DNA from: Streptomyces humi
GTDB lineage: Bacteria; Actinomycetota; Actinomycetes; Streptomycetales; Streptomycetaceae
Reading direction: 5' to 3'
Assembly: GCF_001005085.2 (NCBI RefSeq)
Contig: NZ_LBMU02000030.1
Coordinates: 1-38,292 of the forward strand
Length of the DNA: 38,292 nt
The notes under the pieces are model-generated. The model had not been told where the DNA came from. It did no database searches and worked only from the letters and a program-made list of their open reading frames with translations. Position numbers and translations under genes: made by a program. The number at the start of each line of letters is the position of its first letter. Within the stretch, counting starts at the first letter, position 1. Positions 1-8,248 of the stretch are shown in pieces.

Positions 1-127
1 GGCCGCTCACCGCCCGGCCACCCTCCGCCCGGCCGGCGCGTGGGGATTGCCGTTCCGGAGCGGTCGCCGTGTCCGGGTGTCCGATTCCTTCAAGACCGGC
101 CCGGTGGCCGCCGCCTACGGTGACGGC

Positions 128-526
128 ATGACTCCACGATTCGCCGTGCTCGGTCTGGTCGTCTCCGACCTGGCCGCGTCCCTCGCCTTCTACCGCCGTC
201 TCGGCCTGGACTTCCCGTCCGGAGCCGAGGAACAGCCCCATGTCGAGGCCGAGTTGCCGGGCGGTCTCACGCTCGCCCTGGACACGGAGGACACCGTCCG
301 TTCCTTCCACCCGGCCTGGCGACCGCCCTCGGGAGGCGGCCGGGTGGGGCTCGCCTTCCGCTGCGGCTCACCCGCCGAGGTGGACGCGGTGTACGAGGAC
401 CTGGTCGGCGCCGGGTACCACGGCGAGCTCAAGCCGTGGGACGCCTTCTGGGGCCAGCGGTACGCCACGGTGCACGACCCCGACGGCAACGGCGTCGACC
501 TGTTCGCGCCGCTGTCCGCCGAGTAG
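128..526 (+). CDS. VOC family (glyoxalase/bleomycin-resistance fold) protein
   Basis: A 132-aa protein with the single-domain vicinal oxygen chelate pattern. It opens with a hydrophobic strand (FAVLGLVVSDLAASLAFYRR, the usual strand then 'S-x-x-FY' helix). It ends with the classic 'RYATVHDPDGNGVDLFAPL', where the Glu of the usual metal-binding 'NxxEL' is replaced by Asp. Such proteins bind a metal or small hydrophobic ligand as dimers; the substrate here cannot be told. I chose the ATG at 128 because the reading frame upstream (from 47) is non-conserved-looking and the domain begins right at this Met. The last 159 bp are antisense to the convergent AraC-type regulator, so the two genes share DNA at their 3' ends. 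Family confident, function unknown. Confidence 0.85.
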   Translation: MTPRFAVLGLVVSDLAASLAFYRRLGLDFPSGAEEQPHVEAELPGGLTLALDTEDTVRSFHPAWRPPSGGGRVGLAFRCGSPAEVDAVYEDLVGAGYHGELKPWDAFWGQRYATVHDPDGNGVDLFAPLSAE

Positions 527-1186
527 CCCGGCCAACGGCAGCCCCGCCAGCTCCCGTACGTCCCGGGAGAGGTGCGGCTGATCCGCGTACCCCGCCCGAA
601 CCGCCGTCTCCGCGAGCGGGACCCCGGCCCTGGCGAGCGCGAGGGCCCGCTGCATCCGCAGCACCCGCGCCAGCGTCTTGGGCCCGTAGCCGAAGGCGGC
701 CCGGCTGCGGCGGTGCAACTGACGTACCCCGAGACCGAGTTCGTCGGCGACCACGGCCACGGGCCGCCCGGCGTCCAGCGCTTCGACGAGCCGCCCGAGC
801 AACGGGTCGGCGGGCGCGGCGCCGTCGAGGGCGATCTCCTCCAGCGCGCGGCCGGGGTCGGTGGCGCGGGCGACCCGGTCCCGCAGCCTGCGCACGTCCG
901 AGGCCGGCCAGAGCTCGGCCAGCTCGACACGCCGGTCGAGCAGTTCGTACGCCGGCAGGCCGAGAAAGGCGGGCGCGGTCCCGGGAGCGAAGCGAAGCCC
1001 CGCCCACGTGCCGACGGCCCCCTCCGGGACGTGGGCGCGGGTGTCCGGCCCGGCGACGAGCAGCCGCCCCTCGTTCCACAGCAGGTCCATGCACCCGTCG
1101 GGCAGCACCCGGCCCGCGCCGCTCTCGTCGGGGGTGTTCAGCCACACGACCGCACCACGGAGACGAGACGCCCGTTCCCTGTACAC
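368..1186 (-). CDS. AraC-family transcriptional regulator
   Basis: A 272-aa protein. The N-terminal half carries the motif series 'VLPDGCMDLLW...LLVAGPDTRAHV...GLRFAPGTAPAFLGLPAYEL', typical of the AraC subgroup with a DUF6597-like sensor domain. The C-terminal third has two helix-turn-helix units: 'VAVVADELGLGVRQLHRRSRAAFGYGPK', then 'ETAVRAGYADQPHLSRDVRELAGLPL'. The start is a GTG at 1186 with only a weak upstream purine stretch. About 40 residues past the second HTH are read from the antisense strand of the VOC gene; an unusual tail, but the frame has no earlier stop. Likely a local one-component regulator, possibly of the convergent VOC gene; the target is inference. Confidence 0.85.
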   Translation of the reverse strand: MYRERASRLRGAVVWLNTPDESGAGRVLPDGCMDLLWNEGRLLVAGPDTRAHVPEGAVGTWAGLRFAPGTAPAFLGLPAYELLDRRVELAELWPASDVRRLRDRVARATDPGRALEEIALDGAAPADPLLGRLVEALDAGRPVAVVADELGLGVRQLHRRSRAAFGYGPKTLARVLRMQRALALARAGVPLAETAVRAGYADQPHLSRDVRELAGLPLAGLLGGQRREQVDAVAVGVVHRGVPLAPEGVPRLELAVVPGADQVLVHRVHLGG

Positions 1187-1213
1187 AGAACTCAGCGTAG
1201 ACGCGGCTTCCTC

Positions 1214-1280
1214 AGGGGCGCCGGGGGTGCCCCCGGCCGAAGGCCGGGAGAGGAACTGCGCGACCGGGCCCCACCGGGCC
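1214..1280. repeat. Dispersed intergenic repeat, copy 1
   Basis: This stretch between the BrkB gene's 3' end and the AraC gene's 5' end shares long blocks with copy 2 (25477-25553): GGGGCGC near the start, GGGGGT(G/A)CCCCCGGCCGAAGGC in the middle, then AGGAAC(T/C)GCGCGACC. The middle contains the palindrome CCGGGGGTGCCCCCGG with arms CCGGGGG/CCCCCGG. It could act as a terminator for the minus-strand BrkB gene, which stops just to its right. Confidence 0.7.
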
Positions 1281-1330
1281 GGCGGCCCGCCCGCGGCACG
1301 ATCCCCCGCGGCGAGACCGCCCTCCGGCTC

Positions 1331-2476
1331 TCACCCCTCCCGCTTGTGCGGCGGGTGGCTGCTCTTCACGTGCGCGCGCAACCGCGCCGTGACGTCCTCA
1401 GGCGGCAGGAACCGCGACCACCGCTCCGGGAACTCCGACGGCATGTCGGGGTCGTCGGGATCGTCCGCGCCGTCCTCGCGGGCCACCGCCGTCGCGCGGG
1501 CGACGTACTCGGCGACCTGGGCCTCCCGCAGCCGTTCGTTGGCGGCGCGGGCCGCGGCCGTGGCGGCGGCCGGCCAGACCCGGTCGATCGCGGCGTTCAC
1601 GGCGGCGCCGACCAGCACCGCGAAAGCCGACACGCCGATCCACAGCAGCACGGCGACGGACGCGGCGAGCGAACCGTAGATCGTCGCGCCCTCGATGGTG
1701 TTGGTGAGGTAGATGCGCAGCAGGAAGCTGCCGAGAACCCACATGCCGAGGGCGACCAGGGCGCCGGGCACGTCCTCGATCCACGGGGAGCGGACCGGCA
1801 CGGAGACGTGGTACAGCGTGGTCAGGAAGACGATGGAGAGCACGATCACGACCGGCCAGTACAGGACCTGTACGAGCGTCTCCGACCAGGGCACGATCCG
1901 CACCACCGCGTCCGGCCCGGCCACCATCAGCGGCAGCGCGACCGAGCCGATCAGCAGCGCGGCGACGAAGAGCAGGAAGGAGACGATCCGGGTCTTCACG
2001 ATGCCCCGGACGCCGTCGAGGCCGTACATCACGGTGATGGTGTCTATGAAGACGTTCACCGCGCGGGAGCCCGACCACAGGGCGAACAGGAAGCCGATGG
2101 AGATGACGTCGGGGCGGCCGCCGCGCATCACGTCGTGCAGGATCGGCTCGGCGATCTCCTTGACGCCCTTGTCGGACAGGACCGTGTGGGAGGCCTCCAG
2201 GAGGTTGTGCTCCAGGCTCGCGATGGTGTCGGCGCCGGTCCAGTCGTCGACGTAACCGAGCAGTCCGATGAGGCTGAGCAGCAGCGGCGGCACGGACAGC
2301 AGGGTGAAGAAGGCGGCCTCGGCGGCCAGCCCGAGGATGCGGTACTCCATGCAGGAATTGACGGTGTCCTTGACCAGCAGCCAGGCCGTCCTGCGCTTGG
2401 AGACGTTCCGGTAGAGGGCTCTGGCCCGGTGGAGCCGGCCGGAGGGCCGCTCGGGGGTATCGCTTGCTGGCTGCAC
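1331..2476 (-). CDS. YihY/BrkB family inner-membrane protein
   Basis: A 381-aa integral membrane protein. After a basic N-terminus it has the family hallmark 'AAEAAFFTLLSVPPLLLSLIGLLGYV', then four or five further hydrophobic segments: 'VISIGFLFALWSGSRAVNVF', 'FLLFVAALLIGSVALPLMVA', 'VLYWPVVIVLSIVFLTTLYH', 'GALVALGMWVLGSFLLRIYL', 'GSLAASVAVLLWIGVSAFAVLVGAAVNA'. The tail of about 90 residues is hydrophilic, charged and probably cytoplasmic. The family was once called ribonuclease BN by mistake; its true transport role is not settled. The GTG at 2476 has an AGGA only about one base upstream, so the transcript may be leaderless or the true start differs slightly. It diverges from the acyl-CoA dehydrogenase gene across 172 bp. 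Confidence 0.9.
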   Translation of the reverse strand: MQPASDTPERPSGRLHRARALYRNVSKRRTAWLLVKDTVNSCMEYRILGLAAEAAFFTLLSVPPLLLSLIGLLGYVDDWTGADTIASLEHNLLEASHTVLSDKGVKEIAEPILHDVMRGGRPDVISIGFLFALWSGSRAVNVFIDTITVMYGLDGVRGIVKTRIVSFLLFVAALLIGSVALPLMVAGPDAVVRIVPWSETLVQVLYWPVVIVLSIVFLTTLYHVSVPVRSPWIEDVPGALVALGMWVLGSFLLRIYLTNTIEGATIYGSLAASVAVLLWIGVSAFAVLVGAAVNAAIDRVWPAAATAAARAANERLREAQVAEYVARATAVAREDGADDPDDPDMPSEFPERWSRFLPPEDVTARLRAHVKSSHPPHKREG

Positions 2477-2648
2477 GTCCTAACGGTATCCGCCGTCCGG
2501 GGCACCACTCATCCTCCGGGGTCCTGACCGGGCTCTTCCGGACCGGGACGGGGACCGGACGGGCCGGACCGGGATCTTCCGGCGTGACCGGGGAAGTCGT
2601 TGTGTCACGCTGGAGACCACCGCCGTCGGCCCGGGTAGGTTCGCAGAC

Positions 2649-4283
2649 ATGGCAGGCACCACCACCCACACCGTGACCAACCAGCCGCCCCCGCTGGTCG
2701 GGTACGACCTGTTCACCGCCGATCACGCGCTGGTCGAGGCCGTCGAGCGGCACACCGCCCCGGAGCTGCTCGACGAGGTGCGCTCCGAGCTGTCGGGGAT
2801 CGGTGCCTCGGCCGGTTCGGCGCAGGTCCAGGAGTGGGGTGCGCAGGCGAACGAGCACCCGCCGCGGCTGCGCACCCACGACCGCTACGGTCACCGGGTC
2901 GACGAGGTCGAGTTCCATCCGGCCTGGCACCGGATGCTCGGCAAGGGCGTCGGCGCGGGCCTGACCACCGGTTTCGTACGGCCGTCCGGGCATGTCCGGC
3001 GGGCCGCCGCGTTCCTGGTGTGGACCCAGGTCGAGGCCGGCAACTGCTGTCCGCTGTCGATGACGAACGCGGCGGTGCCCGTGCTCCGCACCGATCCGGA
3101 GCTGGCCGCCGGGTGGGAGCCGCTGCTGACGTCGATGGTCTACGACCGGGAGCTGCGGCCGCCGGGGCGGAAGGCCGGCGCCCTGTTCGGCATGGGCATG
3201 ACGGAGAAGCAGGGCGGCAGCGACGTACGGGCGAACTCGACCGCGGCCGTCCCGCTCGCGGAATCCGGGACGTACACCCTCACCGGGCACAAGTGGTTCT
3301 GCTCGGCGCCGATGTCGGACGGCTTCCTGGTGCTGGCCCAGGCGCCGGCCGGACTCACCTGTTTCCTGGTCCCGCGCGTCCTGGCGGACGGCACCCGGAA
3401 CGTCTTCCTGCTCCAGCGGCTCAAGGACAAGCTCGGCAACCGGTCCAACGCGTCGGCCGAGGTCGAGTTCGACGGCACCTGGGCGCGGCGGGTGGGCGAG
3501 GAGGGACGCGGGGTGCGGACCATCATCGAGATGGTCGCCGCGACCCGGCTGGACTGCGTGCTGGGCTCGGCGGGGCTGATGCGCCAGGCGGTGGCGCAGG
3601 CCGTGCACCACTGCACGTACCGCGAGGCGTTCGGCGGGAAGCTGGCCGACAAGCCGCTGATGCGCAACGTCCTGGCCGACCTCGCGGTCGAGTCGGAGGC
3701 CGCGACCGCGCTGGCACTGCGGCTGGCCGCCGCCTACGACGACGGGGGCGAGGCCGAACAGGCCCTGCTGCGGCTGGCGCTGCCGACGGCGAAGTACTGG
3801 GTGACCAAGCGCTGCGCGCCGCTGACGGTGGAGGCCGCCGAGTGCCTGGGCGGCAACGGTTACGTCGAGGAGTCGGGGCTGCCCCGTCTGGTGCGCGAGT
3901 CGCCGCTCAACTCGGTCTGGGAGGGGGCGGGCAACGTCCAGGCGCTGGACGTCCTGCGGGCCCTGCGACGCGAACCGGCCGCGCTGGACGCCTGCCTCGG
4001 CGAGATCGGCCGGGCCCACGGGGCCGACCACCGGCTGGACCGCGCGGTCAAGGACCTGTTCTCGGAACTGGCGGATCTGGAGGGCATGGAGGGCCGGGCA
4101 CGGCGGCTGGTGGAGCGTCTGGCGACGGTCCTCCAGGGCTCGCTGCTGGTCCGTTTCGCGCCCTCGGAGGTGGCGGACGCCTTCTGCGCGTCGAGGCTGG
4201 GCAACGACTGGGGGTCCACCTTCGGCACCCTGCCGACGAGCCTGGACCTGGCGGCCGTGGTGGAGCGGGCCCGCGCCTGCTGA
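2649..4283 (+). CDS. AidB-like acyl-CoA dehydrogenase family protein
   Basis: A 544-aa FAD enzyme of the acyl-CoA dehydrogenase superfamily. Its length and the motif 'FGMGMTEKQGGSDVRANSTAAV' put it in the AidB branch (E. coli AidB, alkylation-damage response, about 540 aa) rather than the 380-aa housekeeping enzymes. Other marks are 'YTLTGHKWFCSAPMSDGFLVLAQ' (flavin/substrate domain), 'QRLKDKLGNRSNASAEVEFDG', and 'AAECLGGNGYVEESGLPRLVRE' for the FAD-binding C-terminal domain. Start at ATG 2649, with TAGG about 10 bases ahead. A stem-loop follows the stop. Whether it protects DNA or oxidises an isovaleryl-CoA-type substrate cannot be read from sequence. The neighbouring GAF regulator could respond to a related metabolite (inference). 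Confidence 0.88.
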   Translation: MAGTTTHTVTNQPPPLVGYDLFTADHALVEAVERHTAPELLDEVRSELSGIGASAGSAQVQEWGAQANEHPPRLRTHDRYGHRVDEVEFHPAWHRMLGKGVGAGLTTGFVRPSGHVRRAAAFLVWTQVEAGNCCPLSMTNAAVPVLRTDPELAAGWEPLLTSMVYDRELRPPGRKAGALFGMGMTEKQGGSDVRANSTAAVPLAESGTYTLTGHKWFCSAPMSDGFLVLAQAPAGLTCFLVPRVLADGTRNVFLLQRLKDKLGNRSNASAEVEFDGTWARRVGEEGRGVRTIIEMVAATRLDCVLGSAGLMRQAVAQAVHHCTYREAFGGKLADKPLMRNVLADLAVESEAATALALRLAAAYDDGGEAEQALLRLALPTAKYWVTKRCAPLTVEAAECLGGNGYVEESGLPRLVRESPLNSVWEGAGNVQALDVLRALRREPAALDACLGEIGRAHGADHRLDRAVKDLFSELADLEGMEGRARRLVERLATVLQGSLLVRFAPSEVADAFCASRLGNDWGSTFGTLPTSLDLAAVVERARAC

Positions 4284-4300
4284 GAGCGCCCGGCGAGGGT

Positions 4301-4336
4301 TGGGGGTGGTGCTGCGCCGACACGGCACCACCCCCA
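4301..4336 (+). terminator. Rho-independent-like stem-loop after the acyl-CoA dehydrogenase gene
   Basis: A perfect 12-bp inverted repeat, TGGGGGTGGTGC / GCACCACCCCCA, with a 12-nt loop begins 17 nt past the stop codon. There is no T-run, as is usual in Streptomyces terminators. Confidence 0.7.
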
Positions 4337-4410
4337 CCACTTCGGCCCATGTCAGGCCGGCGACGCCGTGGCGTCGGCTCAAGTTTCGGCCAGCCCCGGC
4401 TCGTTCACCA

Positions 4411-4459
4411 GGGTTGCAAGGGGTTGCAACATATCGGTGTCTGTGTGCGGACTGTGTGC
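4411..4459. promoter_or_regulatory. Repeat-containing candidate operator upstream of the GAF regulator
   Basis: GGGTTGCAA occurs twice at 4411-4419 and 4421-4429, giving TTGCAA-N4-TTGCAA. As TTGCAA is self-complementary, this is both direct and inverted, with a 10-bp period (one helical turn). Just downstream CTGTGTGC repeats at 4441 and 4452 with an 11-bp period. Both lie 115-165 bp ahead of the GTG start of the GAF/winged-helix gene and may be binding sites, for instance for autoregulation. Function is inference. Confidence 0.4.
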
Positions 4460-4573
4460 CTCCGGCGCCGGGGAACGGCAGTATGAGACGCACAGCCGGA
4501 CCGGAAACCGCCGCCCGGACGGCTTGACAAGACTCTTCCATGCCTTTTCCGAGGACTGTCCGGGAGGACCTCA

Positions 4574-5866
4574 GTGGGGAACCCGCCGATGGACGTGGCG
4601 CGACTCGCCGCGAAGGACGCGGCACAGGCGGCTCGGGTACTGCGCGAGGTACGCGAGGCCAGACTCGCCGGACACCGTGGGCGGATCGCACCCCGGCCGG
4701 TGATCGAGCAGTCCTGGGGGCGGATGCTGCGCAGCGGCGTCGACCCCGACCACGACTTCCGTTCGGGGCTGCTGTCGGCCGACGAAGTCCGGCGCAGACG
4801 TGAGGAGTCACCGCTCAGGGACGTGCTGCCGGTACTGCGCGAGGGGTTGCTTTCGGTCGCGGACGTCGCCCAGCACATCATGGTGGTGGCGGACGCCGAC
4901 GGCCGGGTGCTGTGGCGTGAGGGTTCCCCGCCGGTGCTGCGCAAGGCGGACGGCCTGGGCTTCGAACTCGGCGCCGACTGGCGTGAAGACGTCGTCGGCA
5001 CCAACGGCATCGGCACGCCCGCGGTGGTGCGCCGGCCCGTGCAGGTGTTCGCCGCGGAGCACTTCGTGCGCTCGCACGCCTCCTGGACCTGTTCGGGCGC
5101 TCCGATCACCGACCCCAGGGACGGCACGCTGCTCGGCGTGGTGGACGTCAGCGGCCCGCTGGAGACCATGCATCCGGCGACCCTGGCCTGGGTGAACTCG
5201 GTGGCGAAGCTCGCGGAGGCCCGGCTGCGGGAGCTGCACCTGGACGCGCTGGAGCGGCTGCGGGCGGTCGCGGCCCCGGTGCTGGCCCGGCTGGCCGGCC
5301 GGGCCCTGGTCGTGGACGCAGACGGCTGGACGGCGGCGGTCACCGGGATGCCGTGTCCACGGCGCCTCACCCTGCCCAAGTCCCTGTCGCCGGGGCGCCG
5401 CTGGCTGCCCGCGCTCGGACTGTGCTCGGTGGAGCCGCTGGCCGGGGGCTGGCTGCTGCGGACGGTGGACGAGCCGGCACCGGTGGGCGGCGGCCGGCTG
5501 GTGCTCGACCTGAGCCGGCCGCGCCGCCCCTCGGTGACGGTGGGCGGCGGCGCGGGCTCCTGGTCCCGTGAACTGAGTCCACGGCACGCGGAGTTGCTGT
5601 ACCTGCTGGCGGTACGGCGCGACGGACGCAGCGCGGCGGGGCTGGCCGAGGACGTGTTCGGGGACGCCTCACGGACCGTGACCGTCCGCGCGGAGATGTC
5701 CCGGGTCCGGCGGTATCTGGGGGCACTTCTCGAACACCGGCCGTACCGCTTCCGTGAGGACGCGGAGATCGAGGTGCGGTTCCCCGACGACCCGCGGGAC
5801 CTGCTGCCGTACTCGACCGCCCCGGCGGTGACGGAGGGCAGGACCCCGGGCCACCGGTCGAGGTGA
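4574..5866 (+). CDS. GAF-domain, winged-helix transcriptional regulator (AcoR-like N-terminus)
   Basis: A 430-aa protein. Residues about 1-75 resemble the AcoR-type start ('PRPVIEQSWGRMLRSGVDPDH'). A GAF sensor domain runs about 85-225, with 'HIMVVADADGRVLWREGSP', 'EDVVGTNGIGTPAVVRRPVQVFAAEHF' and 'TCSGAPITDPRDGTLLGVVDVSG'. A linker follows, then a C-terminal winged-helix-like region from about 330 ('LSPRHAELLYLLAVRRDGRSAAGLAEDVF...VRAEMSRVRRYLG'). There is no AAA+ domain, so this is not a sigma-54 activator. Related Streptomyces proteins often sit beside aldehyde or alcohol dehydrogenase genes; here it follows an AidB-like dehydrogenase. The GTG start at 4574 has GGGAGGA about 6 bases upstream. 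Ligand and targets are unknown. Confidence 0.85.
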   Translation: MGNPPMDVARLAAKDAAQAARVLREVREARLAGHRGRIAPRPVIEQSWGRMLRSGVDPDHDFRSGLLSADEVRRRREESPLRDVLPVLREGLLSVADVAQHIMVVADADGRVLWREGSPPVLRKADGLGFELGADWREDVVGTNGIGTPAVVRRPVQVFAAEHFVRSHASWTCSGAPITDPRDGTLLGVVDVSGPLETMHPATLAWVNSVAKLAEARLRELHLDALERLRAVAAPVLARLAGRALVVDADGWTAAVTGMPCPRRLTLPKSLSPGRRWLPALGLCSVEPLAGGWLLRTVDEPAPVGGGRLVLDLSRPRRPSVTVGGGAGSWSRELSPRHAELLYLLAVRRDGRSAAGLAEDVFGDASRTVTVRAEMSRVRRYLGALLEHRPYRFREDAEIEVRFPDDPRDLLPYSTAPAVTEGRTPGHRSR

Positions 5867-6051
5867 ATACCCTCTCTCCGGGGGCGCATTTGGCGCATAC
5901 GGAGCATCCACGGAGGTATCTTCCGCATATTTGCGGGGTCTTCGAGATACGACGGCCCCGGCTGCCGTAGCATCCCGGTACGGGCCTCCCCACCTGCTCC
6001 TCGGTCAACGTACGGATCATCAGGCGCAGTTGGCCCGCCTCGGGAGGAGAC

Positions 6052-7386
6052 ATGAAGCATCGCGGCAGACACCGGCGACGCAGGCGGGGCGCGGCACTGC
6101 GCGCCGCCCTGGCCGGGACCGCGCTCGCGCTCACCGCGACCGCCACGATCGTCAGCGCCTCGCAGGCCACGGTCGCCGAGGACCCCGGCGCGCTGAAGCC
6201 CCTGACCTCCACCACCGACACCGCGCGGCTCCGGCTCCGGGAACACCTGGTGCCGCGGCGCTCCCTGGACCGGCTCGCCTCGGCGATGGGCGGCACGGTC
6301 GGCATCGCCGACGTGCTGGAGAACGCCGACCACACCCTGCGCGAGGCGGCCGACTGCGACTCCGACGACCGGGACTCGCTGCCGGTCACCCCGGCGGCCG
6401 ACGAGGCGTACTGCTGGGACCCCACCGACACCCTCACCGACGACTGGCAGCCGGCCTCGGTGACCACCTCCTCCGAGGCGGACGACGACGGTCTGTGGGG
6501 CGCCAACCGCGTCGTCCTGGCCGGCTGGACGCACTCCACGACCTCCGGCCCCGCCGCCTCCCGGGGTCTGGCCCGGATCGCCGTGGTGGACGCGAACGAC
6601 CCGGCCCACCCCTCCTACGCCTGGGTCCTGCTGACCGTGCCCAGCACCGACGGCAGCACCTACCGGGGCCTGTCCTCGCAGATCTCCGGCATGGCCTGGT
6701 ACGAGGACAAACTGCTGGTCACCACCACCCTGGGCAGTGCCGACGCGCTCTACGTCTACGACCTGAACCGCATCCAGCGCACCTCGGTCCTGACGGACGC
6801 GGTCGGCCGGGTCCGGGGCGGCTGGTCGGCCGACGGGTTCCGGTACGCGATGCCCGCCGTGGCCTCGTACCGCTTCGCCGCCGGGGCCTGCTCCGAGAGC
6901 GGCGCACCCTGTCCGAGCGCGCTCTCCGTGGACCGGGGGACGGCCCCGGACAGCCTGGTCCTCGGCGAGTGGACGGCCGCGGACAGCAAGCATCGGGCCC
7001 GGCTGTGGCGGTACGCCTTCGACGAGAACCCCCAGCGGGACGGGCTGCTCGCCACCGACGCCGCCGGCCGGGCGGACGCGGTCGAGGCGTACCGGACGGG
7101 GGCCTCCGAGATCCGGGGCGTCCTGTCGTACCGCCCGCCCGGCGCGACCGGCTCCGAGTGGTACGTCGGTCACCTCCCCGGTGCCATGGACGGGCACGGC
7201 AGCCTGTGGCGTCAGGACACCGACGGCGCGCACGGCAGCCGCTGCGGTTCTGACTCCTCGCACCGCTGCTGGGCCGCGGGCACCGGCTCCCTGTCCTACG
7301 CCCCCGACACCGGCGAGGTCTGGTCGGTCAGCGACCGCATGCTGTTCTCGACGCCCCTGCGCTCGATCGACGCGTCGCTCGGTTAG
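6052..7386 (+). CDS. Secreted protein of unknown function
   Basis: A 444-aa protein with a strong export signal: a basic start rich in Arg (residues 2-15), a hydrophobic core 'AALAGTALALTATATIVSA' and a small-residue region ending near SASQA (about 37). The mature part has no family I can name. It has blocks such as 'GLARIAVVDANDPAHPSYAWVLL', 'GLSSQISGMAWYEDKLLVTTTLGSADALYVYDL' and 'GTGSLSYAPDTGEVWSVSD', short alternating beta-strands consistent with a beta-propeller-like fold. Six cysteines (two in the 90-120 region, four later) could form disulfides. The SD GGGAGGAG lies about 5 bases before the ATG. It stands alone with a 185-bp upstream region. Confidence 0.8.
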   Translation: MKHRGRHRRRRRGAALRAALAGTALALTATATIVSASQATVAEDPGALKPLTSTTDTARLRLREHLVPRRSLDRLASAMGGTVGIADVLENADHTLREAADCDSDDRDSLPVTPAADEAYCWDPTDTLTDDWQPASVTTSSEADDDGLWGANRVVLAGWTHSTTSGPAASRGLARIAVVDANDPAHPSYAWVLLTVPSTDGSTYRGLSSQISGMAWYEDKLLVTTTLGSADALYVYDLNRIQRTSVLTDAVGRVRGGWSADGFRYAMPAVASYRFAAGACSESGAPCPSALSVDRGTAPDSLVLGEWTAADSKHRARLWRYAFDENPQRDGLLATDAAGRADAVEAYRTGASEIRGVLSYRPPGATGSEWYVGHLPGAMDGHGSLWRQDTDGAHGSRCGSDSSHRCWAAGTGSLSYAPDTGEVWSVSDRMLFSTPLRSIDASLG

Positions 7387-7429
7387 CCGGACATCGACAC
7401 GTCCGGGGCCGGGATGATTGCCTGGCCCC

Positions 7430-8017
7430 ATGAGCAGCAGCATCGTCGTGACCACCTGGTCCCTGGAGCAGACCTCCGCCGCCGACCTCCTGCCGGCCGC
7501 CGCCCCCGAGGGGGAGGAGGTCAGGATCGTGCGCTCCGAGGTCCCCTCCCCCGAGTTCAGCCGCTTCCTGTACGCCTCGGTCGGCGGTGACATCCGCTGG
7601 ACCGACCGGCTGGGCTGGAGCCACGCCCGCTGGCGGGAGCACCTGGAGCGGCCCGGTGTGGAGACCTGGGTGGCCTACGAGCACGGCACCCCGGCGGGCT
7701 ACGTGGAGCTGGAGGCACAGGAGGACGCCGTCGTGGAGATCCTCTACTTCGGCCTGCTCCCGGCGTTCCGGGGCCGCCGGATCGGCGGCCACCTGCTCTC
7801 GTACGGCACCGCCCGGGCCTGGGACCTGGCGGAGCGCTGGGCGGGCCGGCCGCCGACGAAGCGGGTGTGGGTGCACACGTGCAGCCTGGACGGCGAGCAC
7901 GCGATGGCGAACTACCAGCGCCGCGGCTTCGTCCTCTTCGACACGAAGGTCGAGGAGGAACCCGACGTCCCGGCACCCGGGCCGTGGCCGGGGGCGCACG
8001 CGGACACCCGCCGGTAA
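7430..8017 (+). CDS. GNAT family N-acetyltransferase
   Basis: A 195-aa protein with the acetyl-CoA-binding motif A 'EILYFGLLPAFRGRRIGGHLLSYGTARAWDL' (the R-G-x-x-I-G-G pyrophosphate loop, residues about 115-125). It is preceded by a strand region 'PAGYVELEAQEDAVVEI' and followed by 'VWVHTCSLDGEHAMANYQRRGFVLFDTK' (motif B, including the typical 'A-x-x-x-Y-x-x-x-G-F'). The acceptor substrate is unknown. I use ATG 7430; a TTG at 7418 is in frame and slightly better placed for a GGG stretch, so the start is not certain. It lies on the same strand just before the sulfur operon, but the 109-bp gap with palindromes before the leader peptide suggests separate transcription. Confidence 0.88.
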   Translation: MSSSIVVTTWSLEQTSAADLLPAAAPEGEEVRIVRSEVPSPEFSRFLYASVGGDIRWTDRLGWSHARWREHLERPGVETWVAYEHGTPAGYVELEAQEDAVVEILYFGLLPAFRGRRIGGHLLSYGTARAWDLAERWAGRPPTKRVWVHTCSLDGEHAMANYQRRGFVLFDTKVEEEPDVPAPGPWPGAHADTRR

Positions 8018-8053
8018 ACGCGGTCAGGGCGTGACGCAGACCACCTCGTCTCA

Positions 8054-8087
8054 CTATTCAGAATAGATTCGTCCGAATCACGGACGA
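8054..8087. promoter_or_regulatory. Cluster of overlapping palindromes upstream of the sulfur operon
   Basis: Three palindromes are packed together: CTATTC-A-GAATAG (8054-8066), ATTCG-TC-CGAAT (8067-8078) and TCGTCCG-AATCA-CGGACGA (8069-8087), the last two overlapping and mutually exclusive as hairpins. They lie 40-73 bp ahead of the leader-peptide ATG, in locally AT-rich DNA, the expected position for promoter and operator elements. A sulfur-responsive repressor or activator site is a reasonable inference; no specific regulator consensus was matched. Confidence 0.55.
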
Positions 8088-8126
8088 TGGTGGACTGCTC
8101 AGAGATCCGCGTGACACGCTTCCGTC

Positions 8127-8210
8127 ATGTCTGGAACTGGGATCGCCTTGGTGAGTCGGCGGCACGTCGACCTCGGCCGCATGTCCAGCGCCATCTGTCC
8201 GGCGGGCTGA
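8127..8210 (+). CDS. Sulfur-operon leader peptide (27 aa, Cys-containing)
   Basis: A short frame of 27 residues starting at ATG 8127. Its core 'LVSRRHVDLGRMSSAIC' (residues 8-24) fits the leader-peptide pattern I know ahead of Streptomyces sulfur genes: (L/V)xSRxHVDLxRxxSAxC. The single Cys is near the end, encoded by TGT, not the GC-rich TGC otherwise usual here, followed by Pro. No Shine-Dalgarno is visible, so translation may be leaderless. It ends 126 bp before the sulfite reductase gene with a 9-bp hairpin between. By analogy with Cys-containing upstream frames that control actinobacterial sulfur genes, stalling at the Cys codon when Cys-tRNA is scarce would alter downstream RNA folding or Rho access. 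The peptide is well supported; the mechanism is inference. Confidence 0.8.
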   Translation: MSGTGIALVSRRHVDLGRMSSAICPAG

Positions 8211-8248
8211 GAGCACAGCACCGCCGCCCCCGCCTGTCCAGACACCCG

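Noticed and set aside
1398..4811. A minus-strand open frame of over 1100 codons across BrkB and the acyl-CoA dehydrogenase
   Set aside because: It is the antisense of well-supported genes; its composition is Arg/Pro/Gly-rich with no family motifs, as expected of shadow frames in high-GC DNA.
4405..7593. A minus-strand open frame of over 1000 codons opposite the GAF and secreted-protein genes
   Set aside because: Shadow of plus-strand genes that have SD sites, a signal peptide and domain motifs; the antisense product has none.
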